Assembly: GCA_002105175.1 (NCBI GenBank) | Contig: MCGE01000014.1 | Coordinates: 434,001-498,000, forward strand | Origin: Absidia repens | Taxonomy: Eukaryota > Mucoromycota > Mucoromycetes > Mucorales > Cunninghamellaceae | Direction of reading: 5' to 3' | DNA: 64,000 bases | In this document: in pieces, positions 1 through 11,570 of the stretch | How the letters are laid out: each line of letters starts with the position of its first letter | Numbering within the stretch: position 1 is the first letter of the stretch | The notes under the pieces: model-generated | Told to the model about the DNA's origin: nothing | Databases searched by the model: none | Seen by the model: the letters and a program-made list of their open reading frames with translations, nothing else | Program-made: the position numbers and the translations under genes

Positions 1-1902
1 CACAAAATCTCTTTATCTGCCATCGTCTTTTATCACGAGCCCATTACTCAACACGACTACCCAATGTGGTGACTGATTTGAAGAACCGTGGATTGATCGC
101 AAACACAACCAGGTAAACATATATAGTACAAACCGAATCCAAGTTTAATTCATTTTGCAATTGCTAACTTCTCTGTGAGTCTAGCCCCGATATTGTTAGT
201 CATACAGAATCACCAACAGCTATCTATTGTGGTGTTGATCCTACTGCTCGATCACTCCATTTGGGAAATCTTCTGACCTTCATGGGCCTCTTCCATTTTC
301 ACATTCGTGGTCATCAAACTATCGCATTGGTAAGGACCCAGAAGAAAGGTTGGGAATGCCTTATATTGCTGACTGACTAGCTTCACTTTTTTTTTTATTT
401 ATTTAATTAGGTTGGTGGAGCTACTGGCAGTATTGGTGATCCATCAGGACGAAATTCGGAACGAGTTCCTTTGGAACGAGACGTCTTGGACAAGAACGTG
501 GCCGGTATTGAACAACAGGTCCATCGATTTTTTCACAATGGAGCTCTCTACGCGGAACGACGAGGACATGGAAATGTGCAAGTGGCAACCCCGAAGGTGC
601 TCAATAATTATAGTTGGTTTAGTAGCATGACAGCCTTGGACTTTTTGGGATCGGTTGGTCGGTATGCTCGGGTAAATACTATGCTTGGAAAAGATAGTGT
701 ACGCTCTAGGTTGGAAACCACGCAAGGAATCAGCTTCACCGAATTCTCTTACCAGCTACTCCAGGCTTATGATTTTTGGTATCTCTACAAGAATCACGAT
801 TGTCGCATTCAGGTAAGAAAAAAAATGAAGTGAGTGATTATAATGTTTGTTGACCTAAAATGACTCACCTCTGTGATAGCTTGGTGGAAGTGATCAATGG
901 GGAAATATCACGGCGGGGATAGATATGATTGGGCGACGACAAGCATTGCTGGATGAGCAGGAATCATCTCCTGTAAAGCCATACGGTATTACAATCCCTC
1001 TTTTGCTGACATCCACTGGCGAAAAATTTGGCAAGTCTGCTGGAAATGCGGTATGGTTAGACAAGTCCATGACAAGCGTGTTTGATTTCTATCAGGTAAT
1101 TACTCAAACAATGAACTAAACCTACGAAGTGATTCACGATTTGTTTGTTTCGTTCATGATCTATAGTTTTTTATGAAAACCACTGATAACGATGTTGGAA
1201 AATACTTGTCAATGTTTACCCTCTTCAGTGAGGATGAAATCAAAGATTTATTAGATGAACACAAGGTAATATAAAGAGTGACAATTGCTAATTGGACAGA
1301 TATTTATCATGATTATGATTATTCTTAGAAAAACCCGGAATTACGACAAGCGCAGGAATCATTAGCTTCAGAAGTGACTGAGTTGGTACATGGATGTAAG
1401 TTGGAAGGAAAAAAAAAAAGCAGAGACTGAGCAAAAAGCAAACCTCTTACCCGTTCCTCTTTTGTTAATTAATTCGTGTGGGATATAGTGGATGCTGTTC
1501 ATCAAGCCAAGGTAGCTACTAAGGTGTTATTTGGCGAAGATATCAGCAATGTGACTGGTCAGGATATCATCAAGGCATTTGAACATGATCATCGACGTTT
1601 CTCGACATTGGAACAAAACAAGGTGATTGATTTTGGGATTGATCAGCTAGCAACATTGATCAAAGCAACAAAGTCAAAATGTAAGTGCCACTACTATTCT
1701 TCGCCATTCAAACACAACCAACTCACTCTTTTATAAATTCATAGCTGAAGCTCAAAAACTTATCAAGGCAGGTGGCATGTACCTCAACAATGTCCGAGTG
1801 ACAGACCCAAGACAAAAACTTACTTCCACTGATCTCATTGATGGCTCTGTTTGCTTATTACGCGTTGGCAAGTCCTCCTACCATGCTGTCCACATCAAAT
1901 GA
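1..1902 (+). CDS. MSY1: Mitochondrial tyrosyl-tRNA synthetase, 5' end outside the window
   Basis: Class I aminoacyl-tRNA synthetase that charges mitochondrial tRNA-Tyr. The reading frame is already open at base 3, so the start codon lies upstream of the window. The visible N-terminus is rich in Arg, His and Ser, as in a mitochondrial presequence. Eight visible exons: up to 112, 185-329, 411-812, 880-1095, 1167-1265, 1329-1395, 1489-1680 and 1745-1902, all with GT-AG borders and matching phases. The HIGH-type motif reads HLGN in exon 2, the tyrosine pocket GGSDQWGNI is in exon 4, and the KMSKS-type signature reads KFGKS in exon 4. The last exon carries an S4-like RNA-binding tail ([13 protein letters not shown]) that ends at TGA 1900-1902. 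Order and motifs match the TyrRS family closely, so the identification is firm. Mitochondrial location is inferred from the presequence and from the bacterial type of the motifs. Confidence 0.95.
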
Positions 1903-2482
1903 ACCCCTCTCTTATCCCTCGCTATTAGACATCACATGTAGTTTAGGTCACTATTTATTATTCATATTCTTCCACTTATTTATATCAAATAAAAAAAATA
2001 AATAATATTTAAACAAACATTTATTGTCGTTTTTTGTGATTGTGTGCAATCTACCCTTGTTTAAACTTCTACCATATATTCTTTTATCTACAACATTGTA
2101 TGTATTGCTCTGCTGTTTATGCGTCTAACCACCATCATCATCTTTTTATCTACAAAAATGTAAACCATACGGCTACTAGTTATGCTTCTAATCATCATCA
2201 TCTTTTATTTTCTTTTTTTGTCCTTGCATGCATTTCCAGCGTTGTCTACCTATACTTCAATCATATTTTTTTTTATGAATGCTATGAGGCAATATATCAT
2301 CCGACTACTCTTTGTATGAATTTGCTGCAGAATGCCACAAGTCGTCATCAATCAATCATTACTTCAATAAAAAATAGGAAAAGGCAGTAATATATAAGAA
2401 TATGGAATCAGTTTATTTTCTCTATAATGTAATAACTAAAACTAAAATACATCTATACTGATCGACGAATCCAACGAGCTAT
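1903..2482. other. Convergent intergenic region
   Basis: Shared 3' region between the converging MSY1 and OAC1 genes. It is AT-rich with AATAAA signals near 1986-2002. A short imperfect direct repeat (about 2115-2152 and 2180-2213, both containing ATCATCATCTTTT) is present. The open frame at 2040-2390 has Cys/Tyr/His-rich low-complexity composition and no recognisable domain, so I see no gene here. Confidence 0.6.
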
Positions 2483-3664
2483 CTATCTAAAGTGTCGTCC
2501 ATAAATCCCTTTCAATTGCTCCATGAATACAAACATCAACATCGTGTGAGGTCTAGTGATATTAACAATAAAAAAACAGAGAAAGAGAAAGCATAGTTAA
2601 TCCAAGTATAGTTCATCTCCGTCCATTCAGCCGCCAATAACTTACCCAATACGCAAAAAGTGTGCAAAGAAGCCTTTATAGAGACCACGGATACCTTCGG
2701 TATGAGTCAATTTGACAAAACAATCCACAGGATTCTTGTAGAGTAAACCTTTTCCGGTGACTGAATCAACACCTTGATTGTACATACGGGTAGAGACGAC
2801 ATCGAAAGGATTCATAGCAATGCACACCAAAAAGCCAGTAAACATGGAAGTACCAAAGTGGGTCGAAATGGTGTCAGGCATGCCAAATTTAGTCATCATG
2901 ATTTCCTTGCCAAACATATAGGAAGGCATTTGCACCGCCGAGCCAACACCAGCTCGGGCCATCGCCGCCGAAGCACCACGGTAAAGACCCTTGACACCTT
3001 CGCTATAGTAAATGTTCGCCAGGGCGGCCCAAGACGATGTCATTTTGTGTTGATATCCGATCTGCTTGAAGACAGGGGAATAAGATTGACGTCGAGTCTT
3101 GATTAAATAAAGCGGTGAACCTAGTAACGCACCCACAACACCTGCAAATCCACCTGCAAACACACCTGCTGCCAATAGACTGTGACTCGACGTCAAACCG
3201 AAAGATTGGACAGCGGCCGAGTGCACCGGTTCATAAAGCCCCAAGCGACTGCCGTTCAAACACACCTGATAAATGTAGGCCACACCCAACCCGCGTTGCA
3301 AACCCCGGAGTCCTTCATTCTGGAATACCACCTTGAGTGCCTGGAAACTATTATGGTAAGGTCGTGAAGCCGCTGATAAACTTCCTGTACGCACTAGTTC
3401 CCCCTGCAGTTGAAGCCGAGTTTTCACAACCTAAATGAAGGGAATGATAACAAAAATTAGAGAGGGGTGGTCAAAGGAGATAAGGGTAAAAGAGACGAAG
3501 TAATGATGATGAACGTGTAAGATTGAAAGTGACGGCTATATCATTACCTCAACAGGATTGGTGAAGGTGACGGCTCCGCATGCTGCGAGTCCGCCGATGA
3601 CAAACCCAACCGCTCTGTCTTTTGAGCTGTTGAGTGCTTTTTGAGTAGATGGTTGTGCAGTCAT
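2483..3664 (-). CDS. OAC1: Mitochondrial carrier, oxaloacetate carrier type
   Basis: Inner-membrane solute carrier of the SLC25 family, 323 residues, the usual length. Three exons: 3664-3548, 3430-2646 and 2552-2483. The three carrier signatures are visible: PVEVVKTR spanning the first splice junction, SPLYLIKTR in the second repeat and PFDVVSTR in the third. The phrase MNPFDVVSTRMYNQ followed by LYKNPVDCFVKL and the C-terminus RIGPHTMLMFVFMEQ are typical of the yeast Oac1 / SLC25A34-35 branch, which moves oxaloacetate, sulfate and related anions. The start ATG at 3664-3662 gives a short polar N-terminus before the first membrane segment. A run of 33 A lies 61-93 nt upstream of the ATG on the + strand. 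Family membership is certain; substrate is inferred from the branch. Confidence 0.9.
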
Positions 3665-3724
3665 GGATTAAAAGGCCCACCACAAAAAAAAAAAAAAAAA
3701 GGATAAAGGAGAAGAAAGGAGGCA

Positions 3725-3758
<34 letters not shown>

Positions 3759-3968
3759 CAAAGAAAAAGGGAAAATGTTTAAATCGTTTTAAAAAAAAAA
3801 GCAAACTCTAAATTATGATTGGGTCCACAAACATTCACCCGCTGAGGTCTAATGCATATATTTTTCTTCCAGTATAACAGGCATCAATAGAGATGGGTGA
3901 TCATCCTATTACAGTTTGGGTATTTGGAAAAGTTCTGTAGTGGTTCGCAGCTTTTTAGTTTATTACTT

Positions 3969-4125
3969 TTAAATTGAGACGAAGGCAAAATAAATTAAGA
4001 CAACAGTGGTATAATAAAATTGAGGTGGGAAGAAAATAAATTGGGATGGGCAAGAAATAGTTTAGGACATTGGAGAAAATAAATTCAGACGGTCATAAAA
4101 TAATATTGAGATAAAGATGATGAAA
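3969..4125 (+). repeat. Degenerate minisatellite, ~22 bp period
   Basis: About seven imperfect units of 20-25 bp, each reading roughly AAATT(G/A)AGAC followed by a purine-rich stretch and AAAT. The units diverge strongly, so this is an old tandem array. Boundaries are approximate. Confidence 0.55.
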
Positions 4126-4205
4126 TAATGGAAAAAAAAAGAAGTACGTTAGCACTCATTTTTTAAAATGTTGATATTCATCTTTTTAAAAACTTACATT
4201 AGTAA

Positions 4206-4933
4206 TGAAACTGCAATATTCGCTGCGTTTGTGGCAGTTACTAGAACAGCTGAAAGAGACTGAGAAAAACGATAGGCACATGCTGCTGGAGGGGACGGAG
4301 GCGGAGATGGCAAGTAGATACTTTAGGGGGGAGGCTGTTTAAAAAGTTCGTCCTTTCGACCGTGTTTTGAGAGATGGTAACAGTTCTAAAAGCTGTCATG
4401 TTTTCTAGCTTGCGTGTCAGTTAAAATAAAGGATTTTGCGGATAGTAACATAAATGTTTCTTGATTGGGAGGTAATGCTAGTCAAACACCCATTTGCTCG
4501 AGGCACGTGGTAGACAGTTGAGTGAGGTATGACGGTAATAGCACCATTGGCTTAGAGTTCAATAATGTTTCACTAAGATCAAGAATTTCTGGAACGTCTT
4601 GTTTGCTGTATTCGTAGTCAACTGCACAAAGGGGAAAAAGTAAGCCAGTCTCTTTCAATTCCTTTGGATATCTCTTTTTCACTCGGTGTTGACATTTACT
4701 GCCTGGCTATCCCTCATCGTAATTATCACGGCATACATGTCGTTTTTTAAAAAGTAGAATAAAAAATGGAAGATCTTCTGGGTCTGAAAGAAACTGATGG
4801 TCGGCACTGAATCTTTACCTAAGGAATAAAAAGGTTTGGTATTGTAGCCAGGTATACCAGACCGTCTTTGGAGAGGAATCTCTTTATGCCACTTGAAGGC
4901 AATATATGATAAATTACGAACTATTGAATACAT
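4206..4933. pseudogene. Possible coding remnants, family not recognised
   Basis: A 46-codon + strand frame starts at 4206 (MKLQYSLRLWQLLEQL...). It has amphipathic, protein-like composition and stops at once after a frame-disrupting run. On the opposite strand two frames meet at 4679-4682 with a frame change: 4933-4679 and then 4682-4482, the latter containing DVPEILDLSETLLNSKPMV. The composition is more protein-like than the flanking AT-rich DNA, but I recognise no family. A decayed gene is one reading and chance open frames the other. Low confidence. Confidence 0.22.
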
Positions 4934-5255
4934 TCAATAAAGTCATGTAAACATATTTTTTTTATTGTAGAATAAACATAACTAAAATAATAATTAATTC
5001 TACGTATAACGAGCGACAAACTATTCTACAGTGGAGGAAGAGAAACTAAACTAGGGCGAGCCGCTCTCTATTGAATGCAAAGACGGCATGAAAAGAGAGC
5101 CGTCATTCTGCCGGCCCTGGACGGTGCTGTTTCCTGTCATGGAATATAATTGCTTTGTTAATGATGTTGCACGATGTTGATATTGTAAAAAAGAAGGGAA
5201 GGTTTCCATTCTTGTAATGGGAAGTAGCTCTAAACCAGTCCTCAAAGATTGAGCA

Positions 5256-5308
5256 CAGAAAATATTTCAAATGCCGCCCACGTGAATTTTTATTTCCTCC
5301 CGTTTTTT

Positions 5309-5350
<42 letters not shown>

Positions 5351-6000
5351 CATTCAACTTCGATGAGGTTGTTTTGGACTTAGAATAGTGTCAGGACTAG
5401 TTTAGAAGGGGTTTCAGCTCAGGGATTACAACATGCATGAGGAAGCCCTTTTCATCTTGGATCTAGAATCTGGGGGGGCACCATTAGTTGGCTTATTAGA
5501 GACTTCATTAGCTTAGATTAATGTTAGTTTACCATAATTTGTATATCTATCTAAATAAAGCATGTCTCTGTTTATTTGCGTCAATGAAAAATGTCCCAAT
5601 GCTTTCTCTCAAGTCTTGTGCAATAGATTCCTTTTTTACACCCATCACGTCTTTTGACTACTGCTGACCGTCATTGTTTTTCAATAACATAAACCTATTT
5701 AGTTCTTCTCATGCCTTGTACAATATATCAGATTCCGTTTTACAATCTTCCCCAGACATTAGTGTATTACCATTCCTTAGATCTCACATTAGTTTCCCTC
5801 ATGCTATGTATTTTAGATCCAATGTTACAATGAACCTCACGTCTTTAGCTTATATTTACCCTATTCCTTCAAATAAATATGCTTTTTTTACTATCCATTC
5901 TCTGACATATTATATAATGAGCAAGGCCGTTATTGTGGCTATTTTATGAATGTCCTATTCAACACCTGCTTTCTAGGTCAACCCACTACGATGACGGCTT
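5256..6000 (+). repeat. Dispersed repeat family, copy 1
   Basis: Starts with GAAAATATTTCAAATGCCGCCCACGTG-type sequence (5258-5284), followed by a pyrimidine tract that includes 38 consecutive T (5310-5348). The conserved core at 5366-5600 begins with GACTTAGAATAGTGTCAG and contains CAGGGATTACAA and CATTAGTTGGCTT, an AATAAA signal near 5554 and TCAATGAAAAATGTC near 5581. It continues into ~100 bp modules with TCTTGTGCAATAGATTCC, until similarity to copy 3 fades near 6000. Stop codons are frequent in all frames, so it is non-coding. Both ends are approximate. Confidence 0.85.
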
Positions 6001-6835
6001 TTCGGCCAGAGTCCTAGCAACTGATTTGCGATTCTACCTCTGAACTGTGGCTCTATTTCTGCTTTAGTGTTCATATTCATCATTCCAGACCGTGCCGCCA
6101 GTGTACCCTTCTTTATAAAATTTTATAACTTCCGCTAAGCTGGAAGTGCTATATAACCCCGTCTATTATTTTCATTGCGTATGACATAACAAAAATCAAC
6201 ACGAACCCTCCCATTCCCCCAAAACAAAGGCCATTTGGACTTCCCTGTTTTTTCATATACATAAACACATCTATCCCTGACCATACTAACAATTTCACAG
6301 AAAAGACAATCCAAGCTCCAGAGCTGACTTCGTTTTTGAATATCGCAATAACCGTTCAGAAAGGAAAGTGCTCAATACGGTATCAACCAAATACTACAGA
6401 AACTGATATTTTTCATGTGGTTCACCCACACATGATTAAAACGGTGTAATACCCTCCCTCTTCCCCTCCCATTTCCATTAACCCTGACACTGATGTACTG
6501 TATTGTATATATTTTCATAAACACACAAAATATGAAAAAACAAACAAATTAACTATGGCCTTAAATTTTCCCACATGTCCTTTAACCTAATTGGTTTCAA
6601 AAAAGTCTCATCCCACCCCCCACTTCCGACAAGCGCGTCGAAAGATTGATATCCATTTCACTTTCATAAAGCACATCAATATCGTGTATACGATTGTATA
6701 GAGTCCCATAAATACAACAACTTTATTGATAAACATATATATAAATAAGAAAAGATAATAAATATAAAGCAACAAACAAACAAAAAAAAAAAAAAAGAGG
6801 GATATATAAAGTCATCTACAGGGTATAACAATAAA

Positions 6836-9178
6836 CTACTGTTCATAAAACTTCCGTGCCGTCTGTAATCCTTGATAATAGCCATGAGGGAGATGATCAC
6901 GAATAAGATGAGGGTAAAGGCGCTCCAACATATGAAGAGGATTGAGGTTCCTTTCAGATGATGGCTTTTCGCGGGAGACTTGGCCATGAGATGGAGATTG
7001 CAATTTCGAAGGCATCCAATCATTATATCGATCATGGAAGGAATGAAGGAGTTGCATCCATTTAGGGAGATCAGAAGGTTCCAAAGGAAGTGTCGATACC
7101 GATGACGATGAAGATGAGGAAGTAACAGTGGTAGGGTAAGAGGATGAATCAGTTCGAACCATTTGTTCATCATAGGACGCACAAGATGAAGAAGAGGAGG
7201 TCGAAGATGAAGAAGAGGACGATGTTGATGTTGAAAGGGCTGGACGTTGAGCAATTGAAGAAATTTGGTCACCGTCGACATTTTGTTCCAAGGAAGACGT
7301 CACACCATCACTTGCAATAATACGAATGGGGCCTGGAGATTGGTAGCTTGATGGTTTCACACGAAGAGGTTTTGCAGAGTTTTTGGGAATCAGTGTTTCA
7401 TGGCCAACATGAGCATAGTTGAAGAAATCCCATTTGGAGACAAAGCGGCCAAAGATACGATTGTCATACCCAGGAGGCAAACGACAGATGAGATCATGCT
7501 TGTTGACGACACGCCATAATGTAGATCGTCGATGGACAGGAGTGTTACTATGGCTAGCAAACATGGAAGCAAAACTATCATCTCCAACGGCGGGCGTTCC
7601 AATGACATAGGCATCCCGAAGATCCAGTTGTTCTTTCAAGTCTTCAGGACATTTCAACCATCGAGCGAACAAGAGACAGCTCATCGCAGCACCTAAAGAA
7701 TGGCCAGTCACCCACACTTGCACTTTCTTGCCAGGATAAAGCGTTTGGGCCTTTTCATGCAATGCGTCCAATATAGCTTGATAAGGGTCCCTTTTATCGT
7801 TTTCGCCAAAATCAGTCGTGGGAAACACAGAATCGTAAAATCCCTGATGAACCGCGCCAAACAAGTAGGGCCTTGCATCGGCTCGCTGAATAGAGCAATC
7901 CACGAGGAATTCTAATGTATAAATAAAGAAAAATGGAAAATGAAAAAAATATGCAAAATAAAGAATCACATGTAAGTAAGACTATCCTTGATTGTTTCCG
8001 TTCACCCGCAAATTTCTTCTTACCTTCATAATTTGTTGGCGTGGTACCTTTGAAACAAACGATCAAGCATGGATAAGTCTCTGACCAAAATACTCCACAA
8101 AAAGGGCCACCTAATGATTTTAATTCCGAGATGCCTTGATGTAAACAAAGTAACAGTAAATAAGGGGTTTATACATAAAATGTACATAAATTTCATAAAC
8201 AAATCATTATTCTTGTATACTGTACCTTCAAATTGTAGCCCATATGGCTCAGCAATATCCCTTATACGTTCTTCGGATTTCCACAACAGATATCGCATTT
8301 TTTGTTCAATACGAGTTGTAATACCATCATCAGCACGGACTTCATCAGGACAATCCACAAAGAGATCATAGGCTTTCTTGACCATTTCACCATCCCGTTC
8401 ATAGACCAGAGCAGATAGAACAGTCATAGTTTGAGCAATGGAGATGTCAAAGATATGTGGTGCTTGATCCAAGGTCTTGATATCAATTCCAAGTAAAGGC
8501 AGTGTGGTCTTGACACGGTGCGCAGTTTCGTCAGATAACAAAAAAGAAGGTTCACCTATAATATATCAATGCGAATAAAGGGAAAAGTTGAAAATTAAAC
8601 TACTGAATAAGTGTCATCAATGTCGACTATACAATAAAAATAATAATAATAATTACCCCAATTGATCATACTAAGCCCTATTGGAATGTGAATTAAGAAG
8701 AAAAAGGAGTCAGTTGATCTTTTAAGATCCATTTCTAGTCATTTTTACCTTCGCCATATCTTTGGCCCCAGTACAATATCAATTTTCCGCCTCCAAGTAT
8801 ATCCATAAAGAGTTTCAACAAAAGTTCAACCAGGAAAAGTGCCACCATGAAGGTTGGGTATACGATCACTGTTGCCAAAGCACTGAGAGGAGCATAAAAG
8901 ACCATGGTCCAGTTGAAATAGAGAGTCAATACAAGATTCTTTGCCATAGTAGAAGCATATTCCATATAGGGCTCAGATACGGTGCGAGCCGGTCTTAGTT
9001 TTTCCAGCTTGTTTTTCTTCCAGTGTTGAATTCTAACCTTCATGCTGGTATGATCATCATAGTCTTCGTCGTCAATCTGATCACCACCTTGGATAGTTTG
9101 TAATGCCGCTTTTCCGAGTGACTTGATCTCATCAAAATGGTGTTTACTATGTCCATGAAGTATATGATGGCGTCCCAT
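6836..9178 (-). CDS. Membrane-anchored class 3 lipase (alpha/beta hydrolase)
   Basis: Triacylglycerol lipase-like protein of 655 residues in five exons: 9178-8749, 8677-8657 (21 nt), 8555-8226, 8134-8024 and 7911-6836. The nucleophile elbow is GHSLG with Ser near residue 369. A likely catalytic Asp is in VVNKHDLICRLPPG (about 437) and the His is in YAHVGHE (about 465-468). The lid/oxyanion region ISELKSLGG...CLIVCFKGTTPTNYEEFLVD precedes it. The first exon encodes a soluble head (1-70) and one or two hydrophobic segments (about 85-135), so the enzyme is probably tethered to a membrane or lipid droplet. The arrangement resembles plant oil-body lipase OBL1, which is inference. After the catalytic domain there is a Ser/Thr-rich linker and a short conserved tail. 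The 5' flank carries a run of about 36 A at 9219-9254. Specificity is unknown. Confidence 0.9.
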
Positions 9179-9217
9179 GATGCATATAATAAAGAAAAAG
9201 AGAAAAGGAAAAGAAAC

Positions 9218-9256
<39 letters not shown>

Positions 9257-9974
9257 AGGGGTTCTGTAAAAAAATAGCCAAAGATTTCAGGCGCCGCTTA
9301 TTGAAGCGTACTGTCAGACGCATATGAAAGAACCCAAGCCGAATGATTTTTGCCCTAGTACACGTTTATCTAGTGTGGACTAATATGCTGACCAACGTTT
9401 TATTTTTATTTCTTTTATACAATTTAAAGTCTTCATCCGAATCCCCTTAAAAAAAATCTAAAGGCGCAATCTTGTAACAAGCATGAAATAAAATCCAGCG
9501 AGTTGGAATCAGGTGCAAAACCCCGCTGCTTTTTTTAATAAAACATCAATGCTTAAACATCGCATGCACCGCAGTAAGCTATTATATGATGTTTACTTGG
9601 CGAACCCAGTCGCTTTCAGCTACAAGATACATATTTAGAAACTCTATCGCGGATATGGGCTTTAAGTAATGAATACCAAGTATACCAAAGTGATTTCGTA
9701 TCCATCGTTGTATACATATTGATAGATATTTTTTTAGAAAAAAAAAAAAAAAACCGGTGTCATAGTAGCTTGAACGTTAAAGGGCTTATGAAACGATAAA
9801 GAACAAACGACATTTGGCAGCGTTTGTTTGATGTATGTCGCGGGTTCTCAACCAACAAAACCCCAACACTTGATTGAAACTCCGTGCCTTTGAAAATATA
9901 CAAAATTTTAGTGTAATTCTAATTTTTGCTTTTTCTTCTTTTTTTTTTTTTTTTTGTCTCTTATATTTCCAGTC
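9179..9974. promoter_or_regulatory. Divergent promoter region, lipase / 6-phosphogluconolactonase
   Basis: About 0.8 kb between two divergent starts. It holds a poly(A) tract at 9219-9254, another A run near 9738-9752 and a T run at 9938-9954 directly ahead of the lactonase start. The stretch TTTCCAG just before the ATG at 9975 could be a 3' splice site of a 5' UTR intron. No gene seen. Confidence 0.5.
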
Positions 9975-10736
9975 ATGCCGTCAACCGTTTATTCGTTTTC
10001 TTCCACCACCGAACTCTCTGGCGGATTGAACGCGTTTGTTGAAAAGGTATCTCGTGAAGCTATTGCTGATCATGGCGCGGTCTCGGTCGCCATCTCCGGT
10101 GGATCGTTACCCAAGTTACTTTCCAAAGACTTGGTGCACAACAAGAACGTGGACTTCAGCAAATGGCATATGTTCTGGGCTGATGAACGATGTGTTGGAC
10201 ATGACCATGACGATTCAAACTACAAGGAAGTGAAGAAAACGCTCTTGGATCATGTGCCCATTCCTACCAACCAAATCCATTCCATCCACGAAGCCTATGC
10301 CATCAACAAGCAAAGCGAAAAGGCAGCGGAGGAATATCAACAGCAGGTGGTATCATTCTTTGGTGGTAATGGTAGCTTGCCTCGATTTGATTTGATTCTT
10401 TTGGGTATGGGTCCCGACGGCCATTGTTGCTCTTTGTTCCCTGGTCATCCTTTACTTCAAGAAGCCAACCTTTTGGTGGCGCCTATCAATGACTCGCCAA
10501 AGCCTCCTCCTGAACGTATTACTCTGACTTTCCCCGTGCTCAACCATGCCAAGACCGTCGTATTTGTGACGGCAGGTGAAGGAAAACAAGATATGGTCCA
10601 AAAGATTATCGAAGAACCTCAATTGCAACTGCCTTGTCAACGTGTCCAACCCAATGCCGGTCACGTCTATTGGTTTGTGGATGATGCTGCTGCTGGAAAG
10701 CTGAAGCAAGCTTCTTATGGTACATACAAGCTCTAA
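9975..10736 (+). CDS. SOL3: 6-phosphogluconolactonase
   Basis: Second enzyme of the oxidative pentose phosphate pathway; it hydrolyses 6-phosphoglucono-1,5-lactone in the cytosol. Uninterrupted 253-residue frame, the usual length, and one of the very few intronless genes here. Family motifs in order: VAISGGSLPKLL near the N-terminus (phosphate/lactone pocket), FWADERCVGHDHDDSNY, LLGMGPDGHCCSLFPGHP in the middle, and the late segment NAGHVYWFVDDAAA. The ATG at 9975 is chosen because it gives the normal N-terminus; the frame is open a little further upstream, but only through a TTG and the poly(T) leader. The gene symbol follows the yeast paralogue SOL3 and says nothing about one-to-one orthology. 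Confidence 0.95.
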   Translation: MPSTVYSFSSTTELSGGLNAFVEKVSREAIADHGAVSVAISGGSLPKLLSKDLVHNKNVDFSKWHMFWADERCVGHDHDDSNYKEVKKTLLDHVPIPTNQIHSIHEAYAINKQSEKAAEEYQQQVVSFFGGNGSLPRFDLILLGMGPDGHCCSLFPGHPLLQEANLLVAPINDSPKPPPERITLTFPVLNHAKTVVFVTAGEGKQDMVQKIIEEPQLQLPCQRVQPNAGHVYWFVDDAAAGKLKQASYGTYKL

Positions 10737-11570
10737 AGAAATCATTGGATTGGTTAGATTGGGATTAGACGTTGGTATAGTGAAGTTTGTAGTATGTAGC
10801 ATAGTTCAGTATAGTATAGTGGAGTGAAGCGAAGTCTGGCTTAGTTTTTTATATGATAATGATTTGAATAAAAAAAGATGATTACTGTTGCCTTTTATGT
10901 TTGTTGCCTTTATATATATTTTTATACTTTGTAACCCCTTTGTGCGATAATACAGATTTAGGTAACACCTTTGGTAATTGATTTGGCTTGACTGATGTAG
11001 GAAATTGGAAGAAGTACTTAATAACAATTTAGAACATTGGGTCATGAAAGTAGTACAAATCATTTAACCTTTTTTTTTGCTTTTATGAAAGGACTTGCCT
11101 GATCTAAGTATTTATATCTTTTTTTGTTGCAATCAGGCGAATTTACCATATAAAGATATCATAAATATGGGATCATTTACCTTTGTAACTCATTTTATCA
11201 GAACAGTATGCAAGTAGAAGCCGAATTAGCGTGCTGGTAGAAAAAAGGGCAGCATGGTGGTGGTAAATAACCTCAGGTCAACTTTTGGTAGGCCCTTAAA
11301 CAGTCATCCAATCATATTCCTAAAATGGGTGCGGCAGTCTGTGCTACATTGAATGTATATATTTATCTCAAATTTTAAATGAACGATTCTCTTTCCCCTT
11401 CCTTTCTTTTTTTTTATTATTATTCTTTATTTTCAAAGATAAAGGTAAATATATGACAATTGAATATCTGTGTTTTGTTTTTTATTTTTGCTTCATCTTA
11501 TTAAACTACTGATATCTCTCTCTTATTATCTGGGCTTCGATCGTTATGGTTATTAGGTTTGACAGCAACA
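10737..11570. other. Intergenic region before chitin synthase
   Basis: AT-rich. It contains the 3' flank of the lactonase gene (AATAAA near 10867) and the likely promoter of the chitin synthase, with pyrimidine-rich runs at 11388-11440 and 11505-11525. No gene recognised. Confidence 0.5.

Larger units (their letters stand above)
3665..6835. other. 3.2 kb gene-poor stretch
   Basis: No intact gene found. It holds poly(A) tracts at 3682-3700 and 3725-3757, a degenerate minisatellite (3969-4125), possible coding remnants (4206-4933), dispersed repeat copy 1 (about 5256-6000) and the 3' flank of the lipase gene (6001-6835), in which I see only AT-rich sequence with no conserved frame. Confidence 0.6.

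Noticed and set aside
2040..2390. 116-codon frame between MSY1 and OAC1
   Set aside because: AT-rich Tyr/Cys/His low-complexity reading with no domain, located in converging 3' flanks.
5256..6000. LTR retrotransposon or DNA transposon as the source of the dispersed repeat
   Set aside because: No coding domains, no TG...CA terminal repeats and no terminal inverted repeats could be seen in any of the four copies.
6676..7281. Minus-strand 201-codon frame at the lipase 3' end
   Set aside because: It overlaps the well-supported lipase exon in another frame and has Leu/Phe/His-rich low-complexity composition.
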